A DNA stretch of 51,502 bases from JAIRTY01 sp050257395 (GTDB lineage: Bacteria; Actinomycetota; Actinomycetes; Streptosporangiales; Streptosporangiaceae). The notes under the pieces were generated by a model, which worked only from the letters and a program-made list of their open reading frames with translations, ran no database searches and was not told the origin of the DNA. Shown here in pieces: positions 16,341 through 24,279 of this stretch; position 1 is the first letter of the stretch; the number at the start of each line of letters is the position of its first letter. The stretch is taken from NCBI GenBank assembly GCA_050257395.1, contig JBLMWU010000223.1, positions 1 to 51,502 on the forward strand, given 5' to 3'. Position numbers and translations under genes: made by a program.

Positions 16341-16783
16341 CAGCCCGCTGCCAGCACCGCGTTCGCGCGCCCGGTGACGGCCGCCAGCACCCGGTGGGCG
16401 GTCGCCAGGTCCGCGGCGGGCAGGTCGCCGTAGATGTGCCGGGTGATCCGCGCCAGCCCGTCCTGGATCTGCCGGAACCGGGCGCTGCCCGCGGGCGTGA
16501 GCTCGACCCGCGGCGCGGCGCCCGCCGTGCGGGCGGCCAGCCCCTGCGCCGTGAGCTCCCCGATCGCGGCCCGCGCGGCCGCGTCGCTGATCTTGAGCCC
16601 GTAGCTCATCCGGCCGGCCAGTTCGCTTTCCGGCAGCGCCGGGCCGGTGGTGCCGAGCAGGTTCAGCGCCACCCAGCAGTGGAAGCTGGTGCCGGTCTGG
16701 GCGAGATGCCGGTCCAGCACCGCCCGGGTCGCCTTCTCGGCCTGCCCGATGTCCTGGCCGGTGAGAGTGGGGATGTCGGTCAT
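16340..16783 (-). CDS. MarR-like winged-helix regulator
   Basis: 147 residues. The N-terminal helix (RAVLDRHLAQTGTSFHCWVALNLL) and the winged-helix part (SDAAARAAIGELTAQGLAART, then RVELTPAGSARFRQI) fit the MarR fold, although the wing is less conserved than in its upstream neighbour. Its ATG overlaps the stop of the MarR gene at 16780, so the two are co-translated and may form a regulatory pair or heterodimer. A strong terminator follows. Promoter and operator lie upstream of the first gene. Confidence 0.75.
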   Translation of the reverse strand: MTDIPTLTGQDIGQAEKATRAVLDRHLAQTGTSFHCWVALNLLGTTGPALPESELAGRMSYGLKISDAAARAAIGELTAQGLAARTAGAAPRVELTPAGSARFRQIQDGLARITRHIYGDLPAADLATAHRVLAAVTGRANAVLAAG

Positions 16784-17256
16784 GACGGCGCTCCTGTTCG
16801 CTGTGAAGGGGGTCCCGCTGCGCCGAGCAGGATCTGCAGGGATTCGATGAGTGCCCGGGTCCGGGGATCGTGCAGGCCGCCGAGCGGCGCGGTGAGCTCG
16901 TCCTGGAGTGCCACCACCCGCGCCACCGCCTGTGCCGTCAGCTCACGCCCCCGGCCGGTGAGGGAGAGCTGCACCGCCCGGCTGTCGTCCGGGTTGCCGG
17001 TGCGCTCGAGGAGGCCCGCCTGTTCCAGGCCCCGGGCGAGCTTGGAGACGTAGAGCGGTTCGAGGCCGGTGAAGCTGGCCAGCTCCCGCTGGCTGGGCCG
17101 CTGGCCCGCCTGCTCCAGCCCGCGCAGCGGCGCCAGCAGCGAGTACTGCGCGTTCGTCAGCCCCAGCGGCGCGATCGCCCGGTCGATCACCGACCGCCAC
17201 CGCATCGACAGCCGCCACACCAGCCCGGTGACGGGCACTTCCGATTGTCCTGGCAC
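16780..17256 (-). CDS. MarR-family transcriptional regulator
   Basis: About 158 residues. I place the start at GTG 17254-17256; TTG 17260-17262 is the alternative. No ribosome site is present, but a -10-like TACACT ends seven bases before the GTG, the layout of leaderless actinobacterial genes. The winged helix is clear: LGLTNAQYSLLAPL, QRPSQRELASFTGLEPLYVSKLARGLEQAGL, then the wing NPDDSRAVQLSLTGRGREL. It probably represses itself through the palindromes at 17266-17293. Overlaps the next MarR-like gene by four bases (ATGA). Confidence 0.88.
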   Translation of the reverse strand: MPGQSEVPVTGLVWRLSMRWRSVIDRAIAPLGLTNAQYSLLAPLRGLEQAGQRPSQRELASFTGLEPLYVSKLARGLEQAGLLERTGNPDDSRAVQLSLTGRGRELTAQAVARVVALQDELTAPLGGLHDPRTRALIESLQILLGAAGPPSQRTGAPS

Positions 17257-17263
17257 AGGCAAT

Positions 17264-17293
17264 AGTGTACATGGCTTCTATGTACATGTACAT
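17264..17293 (-). promoter_or_regulatory. MarR promoter/operator with repeated TGTACA palindromes
   Basis: On the minus strand TGTACA (17287-17292) and TACACT (17264-17269) are 17 bases apart and can serve as -35 and -10. The perfect inverted repeat TGTACAT (17266-17272) / ATGTACA (17280-17286) with a seven-base spacer covers the spacer and the -10, and TGTACA occurs again overlapping the -35. Binding here would block RNA polymerase, so this is the likely autoregulatory site of the MarR pair. Confidence 0.65.
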
Positions 17294-17344
17294 CATCTGG
17301 CGGGCAGCCATCCGCCATGGGTCAGGCAGGCCAGGACCGCCGGG

Positions 17345-19108
17345 CTAGCGCGCCGGGCCCAGCAGCAGGTCCGCCTGCTGGAGCAGGCCGCTGGCGGGGT
17401 CGACGGCGACGGCGAGCGACACGGTCGCGTGCTCGCCGGCCAGTTCGATGGTGGCGGTGCTCTCGCCGTTGCCGGCCCGCAGCGCGCCCGGGGCGCACCG
17501 GCCGGCCCAGGCCGCGGCCATCCGCAGCTGGCGCAGCAGCAGGCCGGTGTCCACGGTTGCGGCCGCCGCGAGGCCGGGCGGCCACCCCGGAGCCCCTTCG
17601 TTCAGCAGCGAAATCAGCGTCTCCAGCAGCTCGCCCAGCGCGGAACCGGGCGCCGGCGGGACCGCCAGCCGCAGCGCCTGGACGCGCGGCGGCAGCTCCG
17701 GGGTGAGCAGGATCTCGGCCGTCACGGTGCCCCGCTCCCCGGTCAGCCACCAGCGGCAGTGCGCCGGGCTGTCGGACTGCGGGGGCCGGTCCGGGTCGTC
17801 GCGGAAGGCGCCGATGCGCTCCCGGATGAGACCGGCTTTCGCCTGCCGCTCGGGCAGCGGCTCGTCCAGGGCCACGTTCTCCGCCAGCAGCCGGGCCGCT
17901 GCCGCGTCGTCCCAGGTCTGCAGCAGCTGGCTGACCTCGTCCCGGGCGGCCAGCGTGGCCGGCCAGGGGCCGCCCGGCGCCGGCGCGGGCCCGCGCACCG
18001 CCGGCCCGCCGGCCGCGGCCGGTGCCTGCCGCAGCAGCGCCCCGAGCAGCTGTGCCGCCAGCCCGGACGCGCCCGCGTAGGTGCTGTTCGCCAGCACGAT
18101 CACCCCGGTGCCGGACGCGGGATGCCAGCGCATGTTGCTGCCGAAGCCCGGGTACCCGCCGCTGTGCTGGACGATCCGGCCGTGCTCCGCGCTGTCCTCG
18201 GTGAACAGGCCGAACCCGTAGCCCGCCGTCCCGGCGGCCGGGTCGCCGGGCAGCCGGGTGAACGCCGCCGGCGGGATGACGGCCTGCGGCAGCTGCATCT
18301 CGCGCCGGCTCGCGGCGCTCAGCGGGTGCGGCAGGCCGGCCCGGCGGCCGCCGGGCGGGAACGCCGCCGTGAACCCGCTGACCCAGCGGGCCAGGTCCGC
18401 CACGCAGCTGAACACGCCGCCCATCGGCGCGAACGCGCCGCACGGGTCCGGGGCCAGCTCCTCCCACCCGTCCGGGCCGTGCCGGTACCCGCCCGCCAGC
18501 TGGCCGGCGCCGAACCCGGCGGCCTCGTAGCCGGTCGCGGTCATGCCGAGGGGGCGCAGCAGCCGCTGCGCCACGAACTCCGGGTAGGCCTGGCCGGACA
18601 CCGCGGTGATGACCCGGCCGAGGATCGCGTAGCCGAGGTTGGAGTACTCGAAGCGGGTGCCCGGCGCCCAGGCGAAGCCCACCCCGCCGGCCAGCAGCCC
18701 GGCGAACTCCGCCAGCGGCAGCCCCTGCTGCCGGTCCCCCCACGGGTCGTCGGTCGGGAACCCCGCCGTCATCGTGAGCAGGTGCCGCAGCGTGACCGGC
18801 GGGCAGTCCGCGCCCGGCAGCGCCAGCCCCTTGAGCTCGGGCACGTACCGGTCCGCCGGATCCGCCAGCGCCAGGGCGCCCTCGTCGCGCAGCAGCAGCA
18901 CGGCGGCGGCGGTGAAGCTCTTGGTCATCGACGCGATCCGGAACACGGTGCCGGCGTCCGGCGCGGGCCCGCCCAGCCGCCGTTCGCCCAGCCCGCGGGC
19001 GTGCACCAGCTCGCCGCCGGCCAGCACGCCGTAGGCCAGCCCGGGCTGCCCGCCCCGCTCGGCGAAAGCCCCGGCGAGCGCGTCGACCGCGGCGAACTGA
19101 TCAGCCAT
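17345..19108 (-). CDS. Serine hydrolase, beta-lactamase class C/esterase family
   Basis: 587 residues, ATG 19106-19108 with GGGAGG upstream. The catalytic motifs of class C penicillin-binding-like hydrolases are present: SMTK (nucleophile Ser and Lys) in FRIASMTKSFT, YSN in FEYSNLGYAILGR, and HSGG in VQHSGGYPGFGSN. The last 200 residues or so form an extra domain typical of esterase-like members. There is no signal peptide, so it is probably cytoplasmic. It is the third gene of an apparent operon after GlnA2 and the P1 peptidase (14-base gap), which suggests a role in amide or peptide hydrolysis there. Substrate unknown. Confidence 0.88.
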   Translation of the reverse strand: MADQFAAVDALAGAFAERGGQPGLAYGVLAGGELVHARGLGERRLGGPAPDAGTVFRIASMTKSFTAAAVLLLRDEGALALADPADRYVPELKGLALPGADCPPVTLRHLLTMTAGFPTDDPWGDRQQGLPLAEFAGLLAGGVGFAWAPGTRFEYSNLGYAILGRVITAVSGQAYPEFVAQRLLRPLGMTATGYEAAGFGAGQLAGGYRHGPDGWEELAPDPCGAFAPMGGVFSCVADLARWVSGFTAAFPPGGRRAGLPHPLSAASRREMQLPQAVIPPAAFTRLPGDPAAGTAGYGFGLFTEDSAEHGRIVQHSGGYPGFGSNMRWHPASGTGVIVLANSTYAGASGLAAQLLGALLRQAPAAAGGPAVRGPAPAPGGPWPATLAARDEVSQLLQTWDDAAAARLLAENVALDEPLPERQAKAGLIRERIGAFRDDPDRPPQSDSPAHCRWWLTGERGTVTAEILLTPELPPRVQALRLAVPPAPGSALGELLETLISLLNEGAPGWPPGLAAAATVDTGLLLRQLRMAAAWAGRCAPGALRAGNGESTATIELAGEHATVSLAVAVDPASGLLQQADLLLGPAR

Positions 19109-19122
19109 TCCCTGCCTCCCGG

Positions 19123-20046
19123 TCAGCTGGTCCCGGCCGCCGCGCGCACCCCGCTGGCGATGGCGCGGGCGGTGAGCTCCGCCGCGAGCACCTCCACCAG
19201 GCCGGGGTCCGGGCCCGCCGGGCCGGCGGTGCCCGTGGCGAGGCAGAACATCGTGTCACCGTCGTAGCGGGTGTGGGCGGGCCGGACCGCCCGGGCGATC
19301 CCGTCGTGCGCCGCGACCGCGACCCGGGTGGCCTGCTCCCGGGTGAGCGCGGCGTCGGTGACCACCACCCCGATCGTGGTGTTGCCGCCCGGGTCCGGGC
19401 CGGGCGGCGCGGCCGGGCCCGCCGCGGGCGCGGTGAGCGGGGCGATCCACTCGTGCCGGTCGTCGTCCCAGATCCCGCCGATGCCGTTGGCCACCAGGAT
19501 CGCGGTGACGGTGACGCCCGCGGCGCGGGCGGAGGCGACGCCGAGGCCGCCGGGCGCGGGCGGGGCGCCGCCCGCCTTGGCGACGGTGGCGCCGGTGCCC
19601 GCGCCGACGGCGCCCAGGCCCGCGGCGGCCGGGTCAGGCCCCGCGGCCTGGCAGGCGGCGTACCCGGCGGCGGCGTCCGGGCGGACCGCCGGGTCGCCGG
19701 TGAGCAGGTCGAACAGCACCGCCCCGGCCACGATCGGCACCCGCACCGGCCCGACCTCGAAGCCCTTGCCGCGTTCCTCCAGGTAGCGCATGACCCCGCC
19801 GGCCGCGTCCAGGCCGAACGCGCTGCCGCCGGCCAGCAGCACGGCATGGGCCCGGTCCACCAGCGTGCCGGGCCGCAGCGCGTCGGTCTCCCGGGTGCCC
19901 GGCGCGGCGCCGCGCACGTCCACCGCCGCGGTCGCGCCGTCCGGCGCCAGCACCACCGTGCAGCCGGTCCGCGCGGCGGGGTCGGTCCAGTGCCCGATCG
20001 TGACCCCGGCCGGCAGCGCCGCGGCCCCGCCGTCCAGCCCGCCCAC
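19123..20046 (-). CDS. P1 (S58, DmpA-like) family peptidase
   Basis: 307 residues from GTG 20044-20046, which lies five bases beyond the GlnA2 stop; the frame is open further upstream but would run into glnA2. S58 features are present: GVTIGHWTD near the N-terminus, LVDRAHAVLLAGGSAFGLDAAGGVM, and the GNTTIGVVVTDAAL site, where an internal threonine after Asn would be the autocatalytic nucleophile (family members use Ser or Thr here). A DGDTMFCLATG segment follows. Family members are N-terminal nucleophile aminopeptidases or amidases. Co-transcription with a gamma-glutamylpolyamine-type synthetase suggests small amide substrates; this is inference. Confidence 0.87.
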   Translation of the reverse strand: MGGLDGGAAALPAGVTIGHWTDPAARTGCTVVLAPDGATAAVDVRGAAPGTRETDALRPGTLVDRAHAVLLAGGSAFGLDAAGGVMRYLEERGKGFEVGPVRVPIVAGAVLFDLLTGDPAVRPDAAAGYAACQAAGPDPAAAGLGAVGAGTGATVAKAGGAPPAPGGLGVASARAAGVTVTAILVANGIGGIWDDDRHEWIAPLTAPAAGPAAPPGPDPGGNTTIGVVVTDAALTREQATRVAVAAHDGIARAVRPAHTRYDGDTMFCLATGTAGPAGPDPGLVEVLAAELTARAIASGVRAAAGTS

Positions 20047-20051
20047 GCGCG

Positions 20052-21410
20052 TCAGAGAACGGGCAGGTAGCGGTCGATCTCGTAGGCGGTGACCTGGTGC
20101 CGGTAGTCGCGCCACTCCTCACGCTTGTTGCGCAGGAAGAAGTCGAACACGTGCTCGCCGAGGGTCTCCGCCACCAGCTCGCTGCCCTGCATGACGGTCA
20201 GCGCCTCGTCCAGGCTCTGCGGCAGCGGCTGGATGCCCAGCGCCCGCCGCTCGGCCGGGGTGAGCGCCCACACATCGTCCTCGGCGCCGGGCGGCAGCTC
20301 GTAGTCGTTCTCGATGCCCCGCAGGCCGGCCTCCAGGATCACCGCGAACGCCAGGTACGGGTTGCAGGCGGAGTCGAGGGAGCGGAACTCGATCCGGGTG
20401 GCGTGCCCCTTCTGCGGCTTGTACATGGGCACCCGGATCAGCGCGGAGCGGTTGTTGTGCCCCCAGCACACGTAGGCGGGCGCTTCCCCGCCCGCGCCCG
20501 CGGTCCGCTCCGCCGCGCCCCACAGCCGCTTGTAGGAGTTCACCCACTGGTTGCACACGGCCGTGATCTCGGGTGAATGCCGCAGCAGGCCGGCGATGAA
20601 CGCCCGGCCGATCTTGGACAGCTGGAACTCCGAGCCGGCCTCGTAGAAGACGTTGCGGTCGCCCTCGAACAGCGACATGTGCGTGTGCATGCCCGAGCCC
20701 GGGTGCTCGGTGAACGGCTTGGGCATGAACGAGGCGTACACCCCCTGCTGGAGCGCGACCTCTTTCATCACCAGCCGGAACGACATGATGTTGTCGGCGG
20801 TGGTGAGCGCGTCGGCGTAGCGCAGGTCGATCTCCTGCTGCCCGGGCGCGCCCTCGTGGTGGCTGAATTCGACCGAGATGCCCATCTGCTCCAGCATCTG
20901 GATGGACACGTGCCGGAAGTCGTGCGCGATGCTGTGCGGGGTGTGGTCGAAGTACCCGCCGGAGTCGATGGGCCGCGGCGGGTGGCCGGGCTCGGGCTTC
21001 TCCCGCAGCAGGAAGAACTCGATCTCCGGGTGGGTGTAGAAGGTGAAGCCGAGCTCGTTCGCGTGGCTCAGGGCCCGCTTGAGGACGTGCCGCGGGTCGG
21101 CGTAGGACGGCGAGCCGTCCGGCATCAGGATGTCGCAGAACATCCGGCCCACGCCGGACTCCCCGCGCCAGGGCAGCAGCTGGAAGGTGGCCGGGTCCGG
21201 CTTGGCGATCATGTCGGCTTCGTAGACCCGGGCGAAGCCCTCGACGGCGGAGCCGTCGAAGCCGATCCCCTCGGCGAACGCGCCCTCCAGCTCGGCGGGC
21301 GCGACCGCGACCGACTTGAGGAACCCGAGCACGTCCGTGAACCACAGCCGGACAAAACGGATGTCACGCTCCTCCAGCGTGCGGAGGACGAACTCTTCCT
21401 GCCTGTCCAT
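20052..21410 (-). CDS. glnA2: GlnA2-type glutamine synthetase family protein (possible gamma-glutamylpolyamine synthetase)
   Basis: 452 residues from the ATG at residue 11 of the longest frame (MDRQEEFVLRTLEERDIRF), the start used by close relatives. The catalytic domain is complete: IEFFLLRE and EFSHHEGAPGQQEIDL metal ligands, GSGMHTHMSL, NNRSALIRVP and RIEFRSLDSACNPYLAFA. The position of the C-terminal adenylylation tyrosine seen in GlnA1 is not obvious. In Streptomyces the neighbour of nadE is GlnA2, reported as a gamma-glutamylpolyamine synthetase, so polyamine detoxification is as likely as ammonia assimilation. First gene of an operon with the P1 peptidase and serine hydrolase. Confidence 0.9.
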   Translation of the reverse strand: MDRQEEFVLRTLEERDIRFVRLWFTDVLGFLKSVAVAPAELEGAFAEGIGFDGSAVEGFARVYEADMIAKPDPATFQLLPWRGESGVGRMFCDILMPDGSPSYADPRHVLKRALSHANELGFTFYTHPEIEFFLLREKPEPGHPPRPIDSGGYFDHTPHSIAHDFRHVSIQMLEQMGISVEFSHHEGAPGQQEIDLRYADALTTADNIMSFRLVMKEVALQQGVYASFMPKPFTEHPGSGMHTHMSLFEGDRNVFYEAGSEFQLSKIGRAFIAGLLRHSPEITAVCNQWVNSYKRLWGAAERTAGAGGEAPAYVCWGHNNRSALIRVPMYKPQKGHATRIEFRSLDSACNPYLAFAVILEAGLRGIENDYELPPGAEDDVWALTPAERRALGIQPLPQSLDEALTVMQGSELVAETLGEHVFDFFLRNKREEWRDYRHQVTAYEIDRYLPVL

Positions 21411-21654
21411 GATTGCCTGTCCTTGCTGTTGCGCGACCAAACGCGGTCAGTACCCACGGCAGTATCCCCCGTGCCGCGGGCTGCTCCACCCGGGACAGTC
21501 TCTCGCCTCCGTGTTTCCGGCGCGTTACACGCCCCCCGCCGGACATCTCGTTCCCCCCGTCAGTGGCTGTCCGTGCTCCCAGCCTCCGCCGCCACCGTCA
21601 ACCGCCCGTCAATCAGCTCCCGAAAGCGCAGGTAAAGTGACCAAAGGGGCAGAG

Positions 21655-21690
21655 GTGATGGGCCGACAGTGATGGGCCGACAGTGATGGC
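21655..21690 (+). repeat. 14-bp tandem repeat carrying alternative start codons
   Basis: GTGATGGGCCGACA occurs twice head to tail (21655-21668, 21669-21682), followed by a third partial unit GTGATGGC. Each unit carries GTGATG, so three start-like sites are 14 bases apart and in different frames. Only the third is in frame with the BTAD gene. AGAGG lies just before the first unit. Expansion or contraction by one unit would move the ribosome site relative to the true start. Confidence 0.75.
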
Positions 21691-22414
21691 ACTGCGCATC
21701 CGGACGCTGGGCGCGCTCGAGATCGACATCGCGGGGGCGGCTGTCGCGCTGCCGCCGGGGCGGCGGGTCCGCGGCCTGCTGGCCTGGCTGGCCGTGCACC
21801 CGGGCCGGCACCCGCGCGGCCGCCTGGCCGGCTGGCTGTGGCCGGAGGTGCCCGACCCGAAGGCGCGGGCCAGCCTGCGCAGTGCGCTGTGGTCGCTGCG
21901 GGCCGCGCTCGGGCCGGACGGCTCGCCCTACCTGGTCACCGACCGGCAGTCGGTGGGCCTGCGCGACGAGGGCGTCAGCGTGGACCTGGCCGAGTTCGGG
22001 CGGCTCGCCGACACGGGCCGGCTCGCCGAGGCGGTCGCGCTGTGCCGGGGTGAGCTGCTGCACGAATTCGACGGCGACTGGGCCTTCGAGGCCCGGGAAG
22101 CGCATAGTGAACGGCTGGCGCGGGTGCTGGCCTCGCTGGCCGGGCAGGCCGCCGCGGCCGGGGACCCGCAGGCCGCCCTGTCCTGGGCGCGCCAGCGCGC
22201 CGCCGTCGCCCCGCTGGACGAGGACGCGGGCCGCGACCTGATCCGCCGCTACGCCGGCACCGGCGACGTGCCGGGCGCCCTGGCCGCCTACACCAGGCTC
22301 CGCACCCGCCTGGGCACCCTGGGCGTGCTGCCCGCCGCCGAGACCCGCCGGCTGGCAGCCCGCGTGCGCGCGCAGCGCGGTGATCCGGGAGCCGCCTCAG
22401 CCTCGGGCCCGTGA
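21686..22414 (+). CDS. BTAD-domain transcriptional regulator (short SARP-like)
   Basis: 242 residues from ATG 21686 (GTG 21683 is also possible). An OmpR-like winged helix (LGALEIDIAG, GRRVRGLLAWLAVHPGRHPRGRLAGWLWP, then ALRSALWSLRAALG-type helices) is followed by the helical BTAD domain (LCRGELLHEF, LAGQAAAAGDPQAALSWARQ, PLDEDAGRDLIRRYAGTGDVPGALAAYTRL). This is the domain pair of SARP activators, without a STAND ATPase. It is divergent from glnA2 and 23 bases before nadE on the same strand. It may regulate either, and is probably co-transcribed with nadE. Confidence 0.85.
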   Translation: MALRIRTLGALEIDIAGAAVALPPGRRVRGLLAWLAVHPGRHPRGRLAGWLWPEVPDPKARASLRSALWSLRAALGPDGSPYLVTDRQSVGLRDEGVSVDLAEFGRLADTGRLAEAVALCRGELLHEFDGDWAFEAREAHSERLARVLASLAGQAAAAGDPQAALSWARQRAAVAPLDEDAGRDLIRRYAGTGDVPGALAAYTRLRTRLGTLGVLPAAETRRLAARVRAQRGDPGAASASGP

Positions 22415-22437
22415 CAGGCGCCGCGTAGGGTGACAGC

Positions 22438-24270
22438 GTGCCCAGGCTGAGGATCGCGCTTGCTCAGGTCAACTCCACCGTCGGCGACCTGGCGGGGAAC
22501 GGCGACACGATCATCGGGTGGACGCGCCGGGCCGCGGCGGCGGGCGCCCGGCTGGCTGTGTTCCCGGAGATGATGCTGACCGGCTACCCGGTGGAGGACC
22601 TGGCGCTGCGGGCCTCGTTCGTGGACGCGTCGCTCGCGGCGCTTGAGGAGACCGCGGCCCGGCTCGCGGACGCCGGGCTGGGCGGCGTGGCGGTGGTCGC
22701 GGGCTACCTCGGCCGCCACCCCGGGATGGCCCCGCGGGTCGGCCTGCCGGCCAGCGCGGCCCAGAACGCCGCGGCGCTCCTGCACGGCGGCCGGGTCCTG
22801 GTCAGCACCGCCAAGCACCACCTGCCCAACTACGGCGTGTTCGACGAGTACCGCTACTTCGTGCCCGGGAACCGGCTGCCGGTGTTCCGGCTGCCGTGCG
22901 GGCCCGGCGCGGGCGCGGTGGATGTGGCCATCGCGATCTGCGAGGACCTGTGGCAGGACGGCGGCCCGGTGGCGGTCACCCGGCAGGCGGGCGCCGGGCT
23001 GCTGGTGGTGCCGAACAGCTCGCCGTACGAGCGCGGGAAGGGCGGCTTCCGGCTGGACCTGTGCGCCCGCCGGGCCCGCGAGGCGGGCGCCGCCCTGGCC
23101 TACGTCAACCTCGTGGGCGGCCAGGACGAGCTGGTCTTCGACGGCGACTCCATCGTCGTCAGCGCGGACGGCGGGCTGCTCACCCGCGGGCCGCAGTTCG
23201 AGGAGGCCCTGGTCGTCGCCGATCTGGACCTGCCCGCCGCGGCGGGTGACGCGGGCGGCCCGGACGTGCCCGCCGACGCGAGCGACGGCACCACCATCAC
23301 CATCCACCGGGTGGCCGTGCCCGGCTCGCCCGCTCCCCCCGGGCCGGCCCCGGCGGGCGGCGACGGGCCGGGCGCCGCCGCGGCCGGCGGGGTGCCGCCG
23401 CGGCTGGACCCGCTCGCGGAGATCTACACGGCCCTGGTCACCGGGGTGCGCGACTACGTGCGGAAGAACCGCTTCCGGTCGGTCATCCTCGGGCTGTCCG
23501 GCGGGATCGACTCGGCGCTGACCGCGACCATCGCCGCCGACGCGATCGGGCCCGCGCTGGTGCACGTGGTGCTGATGCCCAGCCAGTACTCCTCAGGTCA
23601 CTCGGTGTCCGACGCCGAGGATCTGGCCAAGCGGCAGGGCCTGATCGACCGGACCATTCCGGTGCAGCCGATCGTGGACGCCTACCAGGCGGAGCTGGGC
23701 GTGACCGGGCTGGCCGCGGAGAACCTGCAGGCACGGGTGCGCGGCATGCTGCTGATGACCATCTCCAACGCCGAGGGGCACCTGGTGCTGACCACCGGCA
23801 ACAAGAGCGAGCTGGCCACCGGCTACTCGACCCTGTACGGCGACTCGGCGGGCGGGTTCGGGCCGATCAAGGACGTGCCCAAGAGCCTGGTGTGGGAGCT
23901 GGCCCGCTGGCGCAACGCCGAGGCGGCCCGCCGCGGCGAGACCCCGCCGATCCCGGAGAACTCGATCACCAAGCCGCCCAGCGCGGAGCTGGCGCCCGGC
24001 CAGCTCGACAGCGACAGCCTGCCCGACTACGAGGTCCTCGACGCGCTGCTCGACGACTACGTGGAAAAGGACCTCGGCGCCGCGGAGCTGGTCGCGGCCG
24101 GGCACGACCCGGCCCTGGTCGACCGGGTGATCCGGATGGTGGACCGGGCCGAGTACAAGCGCCGCCAGTACCCGCCGGGGCCGAAGATCACCCCGCGCAA
24201 CTTCGGCCGGGACCGCCGCCTGCCGATCACCAGCCAGTGGCGCGAGCCGCCCGCCGCACCGCCCGCCTGA
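22438..24270 (+). CDS. nadE: Glutamine-dependent NAD+ synthetase
   Basis: 610 residues from GTG 22438 with AGGGTGA upstream. The N-terminal nitrilase-type glutaminase domain has Glu in FPEMMLTGYP, Lys in STAKHHLPNYGVFDEYRYF and Cys in VAIAICEDLW. The C-terminal synthetase has the ATP-binding SGGIDSALT, TTGNKSELATGYSTLYGD and GGFGPIKDVPK. It amidates nicotinate adenine dinucleotide with ammonia channelled from glutamine, the last step of NAD+ synthesis. It sits next to glutamine-metabolism genes, as in other actinobacteria. Confidence 0.97.
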   Translation: MPRLRIALAQVNSTVGDLAGNGDTIIGWTRRAAAAGARLAVFPEMMLTGYPVEDLALRASFVDASLAALEETAARLADAGLGGVAVVAGYLGRHPGMAPRVGLPASAAQNAAALLHGGRVLVSTAKHHLPNYGVFDEYRYFVPGNRLPVFRLPCGPGAGAVDVAIAICEDLWQDGGPVAVTRQAGAGLLVVPNSSPYERGKGGFRLDLCARRAREAGAALAYVNLVGGQDELVFDGDSIVVSADGGLLTRGPQFEEALVVADLDLPAAAGDAGGPDVPADASDGTTITIHRVAVPGSPAPPGPAPAGGDGPGAAAAGGVPPRLDPLAEIYTALVTGVRDYVRKNRFRSVILGLSGGIDSALTATIAADAIGPALVHVVLMPSQYSSGHSVSDAEDLAKRQGLIDRTIPVQPIVDAYQAELGVTGLAAENLQARVRGMLLMTISNAEGHLVLTTGNKSELATGYSTLYGDSAGGFGPIKDVPKSLVWELARWRNAEAARRGETPPIPENSITKPPSAELAPGQLDSDSLPDYEVLDALLDDYVEKDLGAAELVAAGHDPALVDRVIRMVDRAEYKRRQYPPGPKITPRNFGRDRRLPITSQWREPPAAPPA

Positions 24271-24279
24271 CCTGGGCCC

